Below, piece by piece: positions 1-7,782 of a stretch of 64,000 nucleotides of DNA (the stretch's first letter is position 1; each line of letters begins with the position of its first letter). The notes under the pieces are model-generated. The model was not told where the DNA came from, did no database searches, and saw nothing but the letters and a program-made list of their open reading frames with translations. Origin of the DNA: Acetobacteraceae bacterium (lineage in GTDB: Bacteria; Pseudomonadota; Alphaproteobacteria; Acetobacterales; Acetobacteraceae); contig CANGNF010000024.1 in assembly GCA_947455205.1 (NCBI GenBank), forward strand, positions 1 to 64,000, given 5' to 3'. The translations under genes were made by a program, and so were the position numbers.

Positions 1-2
1 AG

Positions 3-509
3 CAGCAGCAGGCGCAACCGACACCGCCGCGCCCGGCCCAGCCGCCGCGGCAGCAGGCCTTTCCGCAGCTGGACTACGTGCCCGGCCCCTTCACCGCCGG
101 CCCGCCGGCACCGCCGCTGCCCAGCGGCCGCCCGGGGGAGCGCAGCGAGCGCGACCAGGCCGGCATGCCCGGCCGTGGCCGGCTGGACGCCAACCCGTCA
201 TCCGACCTGCAGGCCAGCCGCGCCCTGGGGCCGGATTGGCGCAACCTGTTCCGCCGCTGGGTGGACGACAACAAGCGCTACCCGCAGAACGCCGTGGCCA
301 TGGGGCACCAGGGGCCGGTCACGGTGCGGATCGTGGTCGGCATGGATGGCCGGGTGCGGACCGTCACCATGGTGGGGCCGAACGACTCGCCCTTCCTCAA
401 TTCCAACCTGATGAACATGTTCCGCAACGCGCAGCTGCCGCCGCTGCCGCCCGGCGCCGACCCGGCCGGGGAGACCATCACCTTCACCATGCGCTACATC
501 CTGTACTGA
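3..509 (+). CDS. TonB-family C-terminal domain protein (5' end missing)
   Basis: The reading frame is open from the first bases of the window, so the start lies upstream. The visible part begins with a Gln/Pro/Ala-rich stretch, typical of the periplasm-spanning linker of TonB proteins. It ends in a TonB C-terminal fold: a YPQNAV motif, a VTVRIVVGMDGRV strand pair and a C-terminal hydrophobic strand MRYILY. TonB proteins carry proton-motive energy from ExbBD to outer-membrane transporters. The product is probably anchored in the inner membrane by an N-terminal helix outside the window. No ExbB/ExbD gene is visible, so this could be a dedicated TonB of a cluster to the left. The family call is good; the substrate cannot be inferred. 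Confidence 0.8.
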   Translation, partial: QQQAQPTPPRPAQPPRQQAFPQLDYVPGPFTAGPPAPPLPSGRPGERSERDQAGMPGRGRLDANPSSDLQASRALGPDWRNLFRRWVDDNKRYPQNAVAMGHQGPVTVRIVVGMDGRVRTVTMVGPNDSPFLNSNLMNMFRNAQLPPLPPGADPAGETITFTMRYILY

Positions 510-557
510 GGCTGGGCGGCGTTTCAGCCGGCCTGCACGGGCCGCAGCGGCCGAGCA

Positions 558-1322
558 TCAACCCGTCGCGGCAGGCGTGATCTTCAGGTCCCGCGTGCGG
601 TACTTCGCCACGCTGCCGCCGGCCGGCACCTTCTGCAGCACCAGGAAGTAGCTGTGGTTCTTGCGGGCATGCACCTGCTTCAGCAGCCGCGCCACGCCGG
701 CCTTGTTGGGCCGCATCAGCACGAACAGGTCGCGGGCGTAGAAGCCCAGCTCGGCAAAGCCACACAGCAACTGCACATGGGTCAGCTCCTGCCGGTTGGC
801 GCTGACCTCGTCCTGGCACTTCACGATGAAGATGCCGTGGTCGCGCAGCACCCGCCGCGCCTCCACCGCCGCTGCCAGGTACAGGTCCAGCACCGCCTGG
901 TGCCAGCGCGCCGTCGGCGGCGCTTCGTCGCCATTGCTGTAGTAGCTGCGGAACTGGGCGTGGCTGCCCTGGCCGCCGCGCGTCGCCGCCTTGCCGCGCA
1001 GCAGCCCTTCCAGATAGGGCGGATCCAGCACCAGCGCGTCCAGGCTGGCATCGGCATGCGGCAGGGCGCGGCAGTCCACGCCATCCGCCAGGTCGCTGGC
1101 TAGCAGATTGTAGCGTCCCGGCGGCACGTGCTTCCAGAACACGCCGCTGCCGAAGGTGACATCCGCCACCGTGGCGCCGTCCGGCACGTGCAGCGCCAGC
1201 ACCTGCGGGAACAGCTCCGCATTGCCGCCCAGATGCGCCGACTGCACCACATTGGCCGTGGCCACGCCGGACTGCTTCCGCCTTGGCGCGGCCGGGCCGG
1301 CGGGCGCCTCGGCCTCGCTCAC
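558..1322 (-). CDS. DNA methyltransferase-like protein with DPPY motif
   Basis: A 254-residue protein with a SAM-binding motif I (DVTFGSG, residues 54-60) and the catalytic DPPY motif (100-103) of N6-adenine/N4-cytosine amino-methyltransferases. It starts with GTG inside a GTGA overlap with the stop of aat, so the two genes are probably translationally coupled. No restriction endonuclease or specificity subunit lies nearby, which suggests an orphan enzyme. A role on RNA rather than DNA cannot be excluded from the motifs alone. I do not recognise the recognition sequence or a named subfamily. Confidence 0.7.
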   Translation of the reverse strand: MSEAEAPAGPAAPRRKQSGVATANVVQSAHLGGNAELFPQVLALHVPDGATVADVTFGSGVFWKHVPPGRYNLLASDLADGVDCRALPHADASLDALVLDPPYLEGLLRGKAATRGGQGSHAQFRSYYSNGDEAPPTARWHQAVLDLYLAAAVEARRVLRDHGIFIVKCQDEVSANRQELTHVQLLCGFAELGFYARDLFVLMRPNKAGVARLLKQVHARKNHSYFLVLQKVPAGGSVAKYRTRDLKITPAATG

Positions 1323-1975
1323 CCGTGCAGCGCCCGGATCGCGGCGTCCAGCGCGGCCGGGTCGGGCGCCGCCAGCCAGCGGGCCGGCGTCTCGGTGGCG
1401 CGGGCCAGGCGGCGCTTGTATTCGGCGCGGGGCAGTTCCTCGGTGCCGAATTGCGCCAGGTGCTCGGTGAGGAATTGCGCGTCCAGCAGCTGGTAGCCAC
1501 CCAGGTTCAGCCGCGCCACCAGCTGCACCAGCGCCACCTTGGAGGCATCCCGCGCGCGGGAGAACATGCTCTCGCCGAAGAAGGCGGCGCCGACGGCCAC
1601 GCCATACAGCCCGCCCACCAGCTCGCCATCGGCCCAGGTCTCCACCGAATGGGCGTGGCCCTGGTGGTGCAGCGTGGTGAACAGCGCCTCGATCTCACCG
1701 TTGATCCAGGTGTTCTCCCGCCCCGGCGCCGGCTGGGCGCAGGCCTGGATCACGCGGGCGAAGCAGGTATCGGCGGTGACGGTGTAGGGGCCGTTCAGCA
1801 CGGTGCGGCGCAGCCGGCGCGGCAGGTGGAAGCCGGCCAGCGGGATCACCCCGCGCTGCTCCGGGTCCAGCCAGTACAGGCGCGGGGTCTCGCGCCCCTC
1901 CGCCATGGGGAACAGGCCGGCGCGATAGGCGCGCAGCATCAGGTCCGGGGTCAGGTCGAGATGTCGGCGGCTCAC
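1319..1975 (-). CDS. aat: Leucyl/phenylalanyl-tRNA--protein transferase
   Basis: A 218-residue protein, the usual length for Aat. The family N-terminus is clear ([19 protein letters not shown], then [13 protein letters not shown]), and the core has [16 protein letters not shown] and FFGESMFS. The enzyme transfers Leu or Phe from charged tRNA to proteins bearing N-terminal Arg or Lys, marking them for ClpAP/ClpS degradation in the cytoplasm. The chosen start is GTG at 1975, just before the conserved N-terminus. It lies downstream of accC on the same strand with about 110 bases between, and overlaps the methyltransferase gene by four bases. Confidence 0.93.
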   Translation of the reverse strand: MSRRHLDLTPDLMLRAYRAGLFPMAEGRETPRLYWLDPEQRGVIPLAGFHLPRRLRRTVLNGPYTVTADTCFARVIQACAQPAPGRENTWINGEIEALFTTLHHQGHAHSVETWADGELVGGLYGVAVGAAFFGESMFSRARDASKVALVQLVARLNLGGYQLLDAQFLTEHLAQFGTEELPRAEYKRRLARATETPARWLAAPDPAALDAAIRALHG

Positions 1976-2024
1976 ACACCTAGTATGCGCCAGGGCCGCG
2001 CCGGCTTGCTAGCGCCTGATCGTC

Positions 2025-2045
2025 GCCGCAGGGATCACCTGCGGC
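2025..2045. terminator. Perfect 8-bp hairpin between accC and aat
   Basis: GCCGCAGG, a 5-base loop and CCTGCGGC form a perfect inverted repeat in the accC-aat intergenic space. No T-run follows on either strand, so it may be a processing or attenuation structure rather than a full terminator. Confidence 0.3.
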
Positions 2046-2087
2046 GTGAACCAGGCACCCGAACAACAGCCCGCCGTCGGACAGACG

Positions 2088-3434
2088 CTAGGGCTGGCGT
2101 CCCGCGACGAACTGCTCCAGCCAGTGGATGGTATAGTCGCCGGAGACGAATTGCGGCGCATCCATGATGGCGCGGTGCAGGGGCAGGGTGGTCTTGATGC
2201 CGTCCACCACCATCTCGGCCAGGCTGCGCCGCATGCGGGCGATGGCTTCCGGCCTGGTCGCGGCATGCACCACCAGCTTGGCCACCAGGCTGTCATAGTG
2301 CGGCGGCACCGCGTAGCCGCTGTACAGCGCGCTATCCACCCGCACGCCAAGCCCGCCGGGGGCGTGGTACATGGCCACCCGGCCCGGCGAGGGCGCGAAG
2401 GTGTCGGGGTCTTCCGCGGTGATGCGGCATTCGATGGCGTGGCCGTAGAAGCGCACGTCTTCCTGCGTGTAGCCCAGCGGCTCGCCGGCGGCGACGCGCA
2501 ACTGTTCCTTCACCAGGTCCACGCCGCAGACCATCTCGGTCACCGGGTGTTCCACCTGCAGGCGGGTATTCATCTCGATGAAGCAGAACTGGCCATCCTG
2601 CCACAGAAACTCCAGCGTACCGGCGTTGCGGTAGCCCAATTCCTTCAGCGCGCGGGTCACCTGGGCGCCCAGCGCGTCGCGGTCGGCCGCGGTCAGCACC
2701 GGGCTGCCGGCCTCCTCCACCAGCTTCTGGTGGCGGCGCTGCAGGGAACAGTCGCGTTCGCCGAAATGCACCACGTTGCCGTGGCCGTCGGCCATCACCT
2801 GCAGCTCGATGTGGCGCGGCCGGTCCAGGTACTTCTCCAGGTAGACGGCGTCGTTGCCGAAGGCGGCCTTGCTCTCGGTACGGGCGACTCGCCAGGCTTC
2901 CTCGATCTCGTCGGCGTTGCGGGCCACCTTCATGCCGCGGCCACCACCACCGGCGGCGGCCTTGATCAGCACCGGGTACATCACTTCCTCGGCGACGGCG
3001 CGGGCTTCGTCCAGCGTCGCCAACTCACCAAGCGAGCCCGGCACCAGCGGCACGCCCAGGCGGCGCATGGCGTCCTTGGCGGCGATCTTGTCGCCCATCA
3101 TGCGGATATGCGCCGCGGTCGGGCCGATGAAGGCCAGGCCATGCGCCTCCACCATCTCGGCGAAGTTGGCGTTCTCCGACAGGAAGCCGTAGCCGGGATG
3201 CACCGCCTCTGCCCCGGTGATGGCGGCGGCGGAGAGGATGGCCGGGATGTTCAGGTAGCTGTCGCGCGCGGCGGGCGGGCCGATGCAGACGCTCTCATCC
3301 GCCAGCCGCACATGCATGGCCGCGGTATCCGCGGTGGAATGCACCGCCACCGTGCGGATGCCCATTTCCTGGCAGGCGCGATGGATGCGCAGCGCGATCT
3401 CGCCGCGATTGGCGATCAGCACCTTCTTGAACAT
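2088..3434 (-). CDS. accC: Biotin carboxylase subunit of acetyl-CoA carboxylase
   Basis: 448 residues, standard AccC length. The N-terminal biotin carboxylase domain starts MFKKVLIANRGEIALRI and has HPGYGFLSEN (79-88). The ATP-grasp glycine loop GGGGRGMK is at 162-169 and the catalytic EMNTRLQVEHPVTE segment at 287-300. It carboxylates the biotin on AccB using ATP and bicarbonate, the first half-reaction of fatty-acid synthesis. It lies 6 bases downstream of accB in an aroQ-accB-accC run on the minus strand. The carboxyltransferase genes accA and accD are not in the window. Confidence 0.97.
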   Translation of the reverse strand: MFKKVLIANRGEIALRIHRACQEMGIRTVAVHSTADTAAMHVRLADESVCIGPPAARDSYLNIPAILSAAAITGAEAVHPGYGFLSENANFAEMVEAHGLAFIGPTAAHIRMMGDKIAAKDAMRRLGVPLVPGSLGELATLDEARAVAEEVMYPVLIKAAAGGGGRGMKVARNADEIEEAWRVARTESKAAFGNDAVYLEKYLDRPRHIELQVMADGHGNVVHFGERDCSLQRRHQKLVEEAGSPVLTAADRDALGAQVTRALKELGYRNAGTLEFLWQDGQFCFIEMNTRLQVEHPVTEMVCGVDLVKEQLRVAAGEPLGYTQEDVRFYGHAIECRITAEDPDTFAPSPGRVAMYHAPGGLGVRVDSALYSGYAVPPHYDSLVAKLVVHAATRPEAIARMRRSLAEMVVDGIKTTLPLHRAIMDAPQFVSGDYTIHWLEQFVAGRQP

Positions 3435-3440
3435 CGGGAG

Positions 3441-3947
3441 CTACTCGATGACCAGCAGCGGCTCGCCATACTCAACGGGCGTGCCGGTCTCGATCAGGAT
3501 GCGCGTCACGGTGCCGGCCTTGGGCGCCTTGATCTGGTTGAAGGTCTTCATCGCCTCGATCAGCAGCACGGTCTGGCCCTGGGCCACCTTGCCGCCCAGC
3601 GTGATGAAGGGCGTCGCGCCCGGCTCGGGCGCCAGGTAGGCCACGCCGACCATCGGGCTGGTCACCATGCCCGGGTGCTTCGGGTCCAGCGTATCCAGCG
3701 CCGGGGCGGGCGCCACCACCGCGGCCATGGGGGCGGCGACCGGCGCGGCGGCGGGGGCCTGCATCATCATCTGCGGCGGCCAGGCCATCTGCGGCGCGGT
3801 GCTGGCGGCGGCGGCCGGCGGGTGGCTGCGGGCCACGCGGATGCGGCTGTCCTTCTCCACCAGCTCGATCTCGGTCAGGTCGGTGTCCTTCAGGATCTGC
3901 GCCAGGGCGCGGATCGCCTCGGGGTCGAAGGTGATGCCGTTGCTCAT
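3441..3947 (-). CDS. accB: Biotin carboxyl carrier protein of acetyl-CoA carboxylase
   Basis: 168 residues. The N-terminal segment ITFDPEAIRALAQILKDTDLT matches AccB dimerisation regions, followed by an Ala/Pro-rich hinge and a C-terminal biotinyl domain. The biotin lysine is in EAMKTFNQI, about K134. The common form is EAMKMMN, so the residues just after the lysine differ here, while the core AMK is intact. The start ATG at 3947 sits in an ATGA overlap with the end of aroQ. The longer open frame upstream is the aroQ antisense/overlap region and is not coding in this frame. Confidence 0.94.
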   Translation of the reverse strand: MSNGITFDPEAIRALAQILKDTDLTEIELVEKDSRIRVARSHPPAAAASTAPQMAWPPQMMMQAPAAAPVAAPMAAVVAPAPALDTLDPKHPGMVTSPMVGVAYLAPEPGATPFITLGGKVAQGQTVLLIEAMKTFNQIKAPKAGTVTRILIETGTPVEYGEPLLVIE

Positions 3948-4399
3948 GCGTCTCGCTCCGAATCCACCAGCCCGGCCATGGCGCGCAGCGCCAGCACGTA
4001 GCCTTCCACCCCCAGCCCGGCGATAACGCCCGTCGCGGCCTTGGAAATGAAGCTGTGGTGGCGGAATTCCTCCCGCCGGTGGATGTTGGTGATGTGGACC
4101 TCGATGGTCGGCAGGCCAACGGCCAGCAGCGCGTCCATGGTGGCGATGGAGTTGGTGGTGTAGCCGGCCGGGTTCATGATGATGCCGGCGCAACGGCCGC
4201 GGCATTCCTGCACCCAGGTCACCAACTCGCCTTCGCTGTTGGTCTGGCGGAAATCGATCGCCAGCCCCAGCTCCTCGGCGGCATCGGCGCAGATCTGCTC
4301 CAACTCGTCGATGGTGGTGGAGCCGTACTTCTCCGGCTCACGCGTGCCGAGCATGTTGATGTTGGGGCCGTTGAGCACGGCGATGAGCGGCGGGGCCAA
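3944..4399 (-). CDS. aroQ: Type II 3-dehydroquinate dehydratase
   Basis: Catalyses dehydration of 3-dehydroquinate to 3-dehydroshikimate in the shikimate pathway. Family motifs are VLNGPNINMLGTREP near the N-terminus, the catalytic tyrosine in EKYG, RQTNSEGELVTW, IMNPAGYTTNSIA and VEVHI-type IEVHITNIHRREEFR with the catalytic His and Arg. I chose the TTG at 4399 (151 residues), which puts the start just before the conserved strand. An ATG at 4471 would add 24 poorly conserved residues and has no better ribosome site. The gene is first in the aroQ-accB-accC run and overlaps accB by ATGA. Confidence 0.92.
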   Translation of the reverse strand: MAPPLIAVLNGPNINMLGTREPEKYGSTTIDELEQICADAAEELGLAIDFRQTNSEGELVTWVQECRGRCAGIIMNPAGYTTNSIATMDALLAVGLPTIEVHITNIHRREEFRHHSFISKAATGVIAGLGVEGYVLALRAMAGLVDSERDA

Positions 4400-4543
4400 G
4401 GGCGATGATTCCGTGAAATCTGGCGTGCCGGTCGGCCTAGCACGGGGGGTTTCGGCGGGGCAAGCGGCCATGCCGGCCGGGCGGGGCAGCCCCGCCGCGA
4501 CCCCCGCCTTGCCCTTCGGCCGCCGCGCCGCCATGTTCCGCCC

Positions 4544-4756
4544 ATGGGGGCGACGATATCGATCACCGTGAACGGCGAGCAGCGGCAGGTGGCCGCCGGC
4601 GCCAGCTTGTCCGACCTGCTGGCGCAGATCGGCCTGGACACGCGCAAGGTGGCGGTCGAGCGCAACCTGGAGATCGTGCCCCGTTCCAGCTACGCCGCCA
4701 CGGCCCTGGCCGAGGCCGACCAGCTGGAGATCGTGCACTTCATCGGCGGAGGCTGA
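4544..4756 (+). CDS. thiS: Sulfur carrier protein ThiS
   Basis: A 70-residue ubiquitin-like protein. It has the ITVNGEQRQV start, SLSDLLAQIGL, and the obligatory C-terminal Gly-Gly (HFIGGG) that is adenylated and thiocarboxylated before donating sulfur to thiazole synthesis. It lies 3 bases upstream of thiG, an operon arrangement that fits their joint function. No thiamine-pyrophosphate riboswitch was recognised in the short gap to the divergent aroQ. Confidence 0.9.
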   Translation: MGATISITVNGEQRQVAAGASLSDLLAQIGLDTRKVAVERNLEIVPRSSYAATALAEADQLEIVHFIGGG

Positions 4757-4759
4757 GCC

Positions 4760-5575
4760 ATGGACGGAACCATTCCCGCGGGCCCGACGCTGGACGACGA
4801 CAGCTGGAGCGTTGCCGGGCTGAGCTTCCGCTCCCGCCTGATCGTCGGCACCGGCCGCTACAAGGACCTTGAGGAGACCGGCGCCGCCATCGAGGCGAGC
4901 GGCGCCGAGATCGTCACCGTCGCGGTGCGTCGGGTGAACCTGGGCGACCCCGGCGCGCCGATGCTGCAGGACTACGTCGACCCGAAGAAATACACCTACC
5001 TGCCCAACACCGCCGGCTGCTTCACTGCGCAGGACGCGGTGCGCACGCTGCGCCTGGCGCGCGAGGCCGGCGGCTGGAACCTGGTGAAGCTGGAGGTCCT
5101 CGGCCCGCCGCCCTTCCTGTACCCGGACATGCGCGCGACCTTCGAGGCGCTGGAGGCGCTGATCAAGGACGGCTTCCAGGTGATGGTCTATTGCTCGGAC
5201 GACCCCATCGCGGCCAAGCGGCTGGAGGAGATGGGCGCCGTGGCCGTCATGCCGCTGGGTGCCCCCATCGGCTCGGGGCTGGGCATCCAGAACCCGGTGA
5301 TGATCCGCGCCATCATCGAGAATGCGAAAGTGCCGGTGCTGGTGGATGCCGGCGTCGGCACCGCCTCCGACGCCGCCCTGGCGATGGAACTGGGCTGCGA
5401 CGCGGTGCTGATGAACAGCGCCATCGCCCATGCCCGGCGGCCGGTGCTGATGGCCCGCGCCATGAAGGCGGCGGTGGAGGCCGGGCGCCTGGCCTTCCTG
5501 GCCGGGCGGATGCCGAAGCAGCACCAGGCCGACCCCTCCAGCCCGCTGGACAAGGGCGTGCTGGGGCGTAACTGA
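4760..5575 (+). CDS. thiG: Thiazole synthase ThiG
   Basis: 271 residues, a TIM-barrel enzyme. It has the N-terminal [12 protein letters not shown] motif, the Schiff-base lysine in NLVKLEVLG (about K110), and phosphate-binding [13 protein letters not shown] and [11 protein letters not shown] loops. It condenses 1-deoxyxylulose phosphate, dehydroglycine and ThiS thiocarboxylate into the thiazole phosphate of thiamine. It is coupled to thiS directly upstream. thiC, thiE and thiO are not in the window. Confidence 0.95.
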   Translation: MDGTIPAGPTLDDDSWSVAGLSFRSRLIVGTGRYKDLEETGAAIEASGAEIVTVAVRRVNLGDPGAPMLQDYVDPKKYTYLPNTAGCFTAQDAVRTLRLAREAGGWNLVKLEVLGPPPFLYPDMRATFEALEALIKDGFQVMVYCSDDPIAAKRLEEMGAVAVMPLGAPIGSGLGIQNPVMIRAIIENAKVPVLVDAGVGTASDAALAMELGCDAVLMNSAIAHARRPVLMARAMKAAVEAGRLAFLAGRMPKQHQADPSSPLDKGVLGRN

Positions 5576-5595
5576 GGCCGGCCGAATCGCCGGCC
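5576..5595 (+). terminator. Hairpin directly after thiG
   Basis: GGCCGGC, a 6-base loop and GCCGGCC begin immediately after the thiG stop codon. The stem is strong but no T-run follows, so termination here is only possible, perhaps Rho-assisted. Confidence 0.4.
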
Positions 5596-5678
5596 AACCC
5601 GCCCTGCGGCCGGCGTTTTCACCCGCCGCCCCCGGGGGGCTTCGGGGGGAGTTTCCGGCCACACGCGAAGGTGGCCAG

Positions 5679-5723
5679 AAAAAAATCCGCCCAGGGGTGA
5701 AATTCCGCTTTGCAGCCCTGGGC
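5679..5723 (-). terminator. Minus-strand intrinsic terminator-like element
   Basis: Read on the minus strand, GCCCAGGG, a 19-base loop and CCCTGGGC are followed by GGA and seven T residues, a classic intrinsic terminator layout. No minus-strand gene is seen between here and 5987. It either ends an antisense transcript across the decarboxylase leader or is coincidental, with the A-rich stretch serving as a promoter up-element for the plus strand. Confidence 0.45.
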
Positions 5724-5986
5724 GCGGCGCCTATATGCCGCCGCAGACGCAGTACGCACGTGCCTCTGGCCCCAGGCCCACGGAACCCCGGCGCACCTCC
5801 ACAGCGCGCCACCTAAGGTCACCCGCGGCGCAAGGTTTACGCAACGACGTCAAGCGTTCTGGCACCCCCGTCCGCCGCCGCAAGGCGTCGCACGGTCCAC
5901 TTGGTCGCTGGTTCGTTCGACCGTTTCGTTAACTTGGGGCCGCCGCCCAGCAGGGGCGGTCCTGTCATGTTCAGGAGGATGGTGCG
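5710..5986 (+). promoter_or_regulatory. Promoter and structured leader of ornithine decarboxylase
   Basis: The gap from thiG to the decarboxylase is about 410 bases with no convincing gene. A candidate sigma-70 promoter is TTGCAG (5710-5715), a 16-base spacer and TATATG (5732-5737), which would give a leader of roughly 240 nt. The leader contains the hairpin GGTCG/CGACC (5903-5907 with 5918-5922) and a GC-rich hairpin around 5938-5962 next to the start region. A strong ribosome site AGGAGG is at 5973-5978. Alphaproteobacterial ornithine decarboxylase genes are known to carry the conserved speF leader RNA. Position and length fit, but I could not test the covariance model. Confidence 0.4.
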
Positions 5987-7117
5987 ATGACCCCGAAGGT
6001 CTCCGCCTATCTGCGCGACGTCGCCCCGGCGACCCCCTGCCTCGTGGTTGACGTGGACCGCGTGGAATCGAATTTCCGCCGGCTGCAGGCTGCCCTGCCG
6101 CTTGCGCGCATCTATTATGCCGTGAAGGCCAACCCGGCGAACCCGATCCTGGCGCGCCTGGTCGGCCTGGGCTCCAATTTCGACGCCGCCTCGTTCGAGG
6201 AAGTGCAGGCCTGCCTGGACAATGGCGCCGACCCCGCGGCCATCAGCTACGGCAACACCGTGAAGAAGGAGAGCGCGATCCGCGCGGCGCATGCCGCCGG
6301 CGTCCGCATGTTCGCCTTCGACAGCGAGGCCGAACTGCGCAAGCTGGCGCGTTCCGCCCCGGGCAGCCGCGTCTATTGCCGCATCCTGGTCGGCAATGAC
6401 GGCGCCGAGTGGCCGCTGAGCCGCAAGTTTGGCTGCGAGGTCGAGATGGCGAAGGAGCTGATGGTGCTGGCCGGCGAGCTCGGCCTGGACCCCTTCGGCC
6501 TCAGCTTCCATGTCGGCAGCCAGCAGACCCGCACCCAGGCCTACGAGGCCGCCATCGGCAAGGTGGCCATGCTGTTCACCGACCTGAAGGATGCCGGCGT
6601 GAACATCCGCATGGTCAACCTGGGTGGCGGCTACCCCGTGCGCTACCGCGCCGAGGTGCCGGAGATCGACGCCATCGGCGAGGCGATCATGGGCGCGATG
6701 ACCGAGCATTTCGGCAATGCCCTGCCGGAGCTGGTGATCGAGCCGGGCCGCTTCCTGGTGGCCGATGCCGGCGTGGTCAGCGCCGAGGTGGTGCTGGTCA
6801 GCCAGAAGGCGAAGGACGACCCGGTGCGCTGGGTCTACCTGGACATCGGCCGCTTCGGTGGCTTGGCGGAGACCGAGGGCGAGGCGATCAAGTACGCCTT
6901 CCGCACCCCGCATGACGGCGGGGCCGAAGGCCCGGTCACCATCGCCGGCCCCACCTGCGACAGCACGGATACGCTGTACGAGAAGAGCAACTACCGCCTG
7001 CCGCTGGCCCTGGACTGCGGCGACCGGGTGGAGCTGCTGGCCACCGGCGCCTACGTGACCACCTATGCCAGCCAGGCCTTCAACGGCTTCCGCCCGCTGG
7101 CCGAACACTACGTCTGA
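5987..7117 (+). CDS. Class III (alanine-racemase fold) ornithine/lysine decarboxylase
   Basis: 376 residues. The PLP lysine is in YYAVKANP (K47), the barrel has SFHVGSQ and NLGGGYPVRY, and the C-terminal domain has the GPTCDSTD loop with the catalytic cysteine (about C324). These are hallmarks of eukaryotic-type ornithine decarboxylases found in Alphaproteobacteria, which make putrescine from ornithine in the cytoplasm. Some homologues also act on lysine or diaminopimelate, but the CDSTD loop favours ornithine. The start ATG follows an AGGAGG site. It is a single-gene unit with a long leader and an intrinsic terminator right after it. Confidence 0.9.
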   Translation: MTPKVSAYLRDVAPATPCLVVDVDRVESNFRRLQAALPLARIYYAVKANPANPILARLVGLGSNFDAASFEEVQACLDNGADPAAISYGNTVKKESAIRAAHAAGVRMFAFDSEAELRKLARSAPGSRVYCRILVGNDGAEWPLSRKFGCEVEMAKELMVLAGELGLDPFGLSFHVGSQQTRTQAYEAAIGKVAMLFTDLKDAGVNIRMVNLGGGYPVRYRAEVPEIDAIGEAIMGAMTEHFGNALPELVIEPGRFLVADAGVVSAEVVLVSQKAKDDPVRWVYLDIGRFGGLAETEGEAIKYAFRTPHDGGAEGPVTIAGPTCDSTDTLYEKSNYRLPLALDCGDRVELLATGAYVTTYASQAFNGFRPLAEHYV

Positions 7118-7140
7118 CCGCTGGCGGTTGGGATCTGCAA

Positions 7141-7172
7141 GGGGCGCGTGGCGTGGGCCGCGCGCCCTTTTT
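7141..7172 (+). terminator. Intrinsic terminator of the decarboxylase gene
   Basis: GGGCGCG (7142-7148) pairs with CGCGCCC (7161-7167) and is followed by TTTTT (7168-7172), 24 bases after the decarboxylase stop codon. Confidence 0.85.
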
Positions 7173-7307
7173 GCTGCCCGGCGCCGGCACCCCTGCCGCC
7201 GCCTATCGCGACCATCGAAGCCACGTATTGGCCGGCCCCGGCGGTGCGGCCCTAGCCTGCGGTCATGGCGGAGTTTCCCGCCGCGGACCTGACAAGGCAC
7301 ACCTCCG

Positions 7308-7775
7308 ATGCCGCATATGCAACGCGCCGAGGCCAGCATCTCGCCGGCCCGTCAGTACAACCCGGCGAACGACGAACTCGCCGTGCTGCTGGTAAACGAG
7401 AAGACCGACATCCTCGACGAGGTCGCCGCGCTGCTGCGCCGCCGCGGGCTGCCGGTGGTGGTCGCCGGCTCCGCCACCCAGGCGCGCCGCCAGCTGGAAA
7501 GCCAGCCGGGCATCGGCGTCGTCGTGGCGGATGTCGGGCTGCTGCAGGGCGAAGGCATGATCCTGGCGGCCCAGGTGCTGGCCAGCAGCCGGCCCGCCAC
7601 CGCGGTGGAACTGCTGCTGATCGCCGGCTACGAGGACCGCAGCAGCGGCCCGCTGATGGACCGCCTGGGCGTGCTGCGGGAACCGCTGACGCTGCGCGGC
7701 ATCGAGCAGGCGATCCACCAGGCCATGGGCCGCGCCGTGGTTCGGCGCACCGCGCCCTACCGCGCCGCCGACTGA
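7308..7775 (+). CDS. Degenerate receiver-domain (response-regulator-like) protein
   Basis: 155 residues. Residues 23-140 fit a CheY-like receiver: hydrophobic strand ELAVLLVNEKTD, an acceptor-position aspartate in VVVADVGLL (D75) and the last strand GVLREPLTL. Key pocket residues are altered. The usual Asp-Asp/Glu pair is Asn30-Glu31, the Thr/Ser after strand 4 is absent (LLLIAGYED), and the invariant Lys-Pro is Glu125-Pro126. It may be phosphorylation-independent. There is no output domain and no partner kinase beside it; a degenerate kinase gene lies 9 kb away on the other strand. The start ATG at 7308 is chosen by default, and the nearby downstream ATG at 7317 is also possible. Confidence 0.7.
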   Translation: MPHMQRAEASISPARQYNPANDELAVLLVNEKTDILDEVAALLRRRGLPVVVAGSATQARRQLESQPGIGVVVADVGLLQGEGMILAAQVLASSRPATAVELLLIAGYEDRSSGPLMDRLGVLREPLTLRGIEQAIHQAMGRAVVRRTAPYRAAD

Positions 7776-7782
7776 TCCCCAT

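Noticed and set aside
484..1500. 338-residue open frame on the minus strand across the methyltransferase and aat
   Set aside because: Its translation is Arg/Gly/Ala-rich low complexity, while two real genes with clear motifs occupy other frames of the same strand.
2046..4001. 651-residue plus-strand open frame opposite accC/accB
   Set aside because: His/Gln/Arg-rich antisense of high-GC genes; accC and accB explain the region completely.
4472..4543. Thiamine-pyrophosphate riboswitch upstream of thiS
   Set aside because: The gap is too short and lacks the conserved CTGAGA-type core.
5735..5932. 65-codon Arg-rich frame in the decarboxylase leader as a leader peptide
   Set aside because: Its only start coincides with the predicted -10 box and would precede the transcript, and it has no ribosome site.
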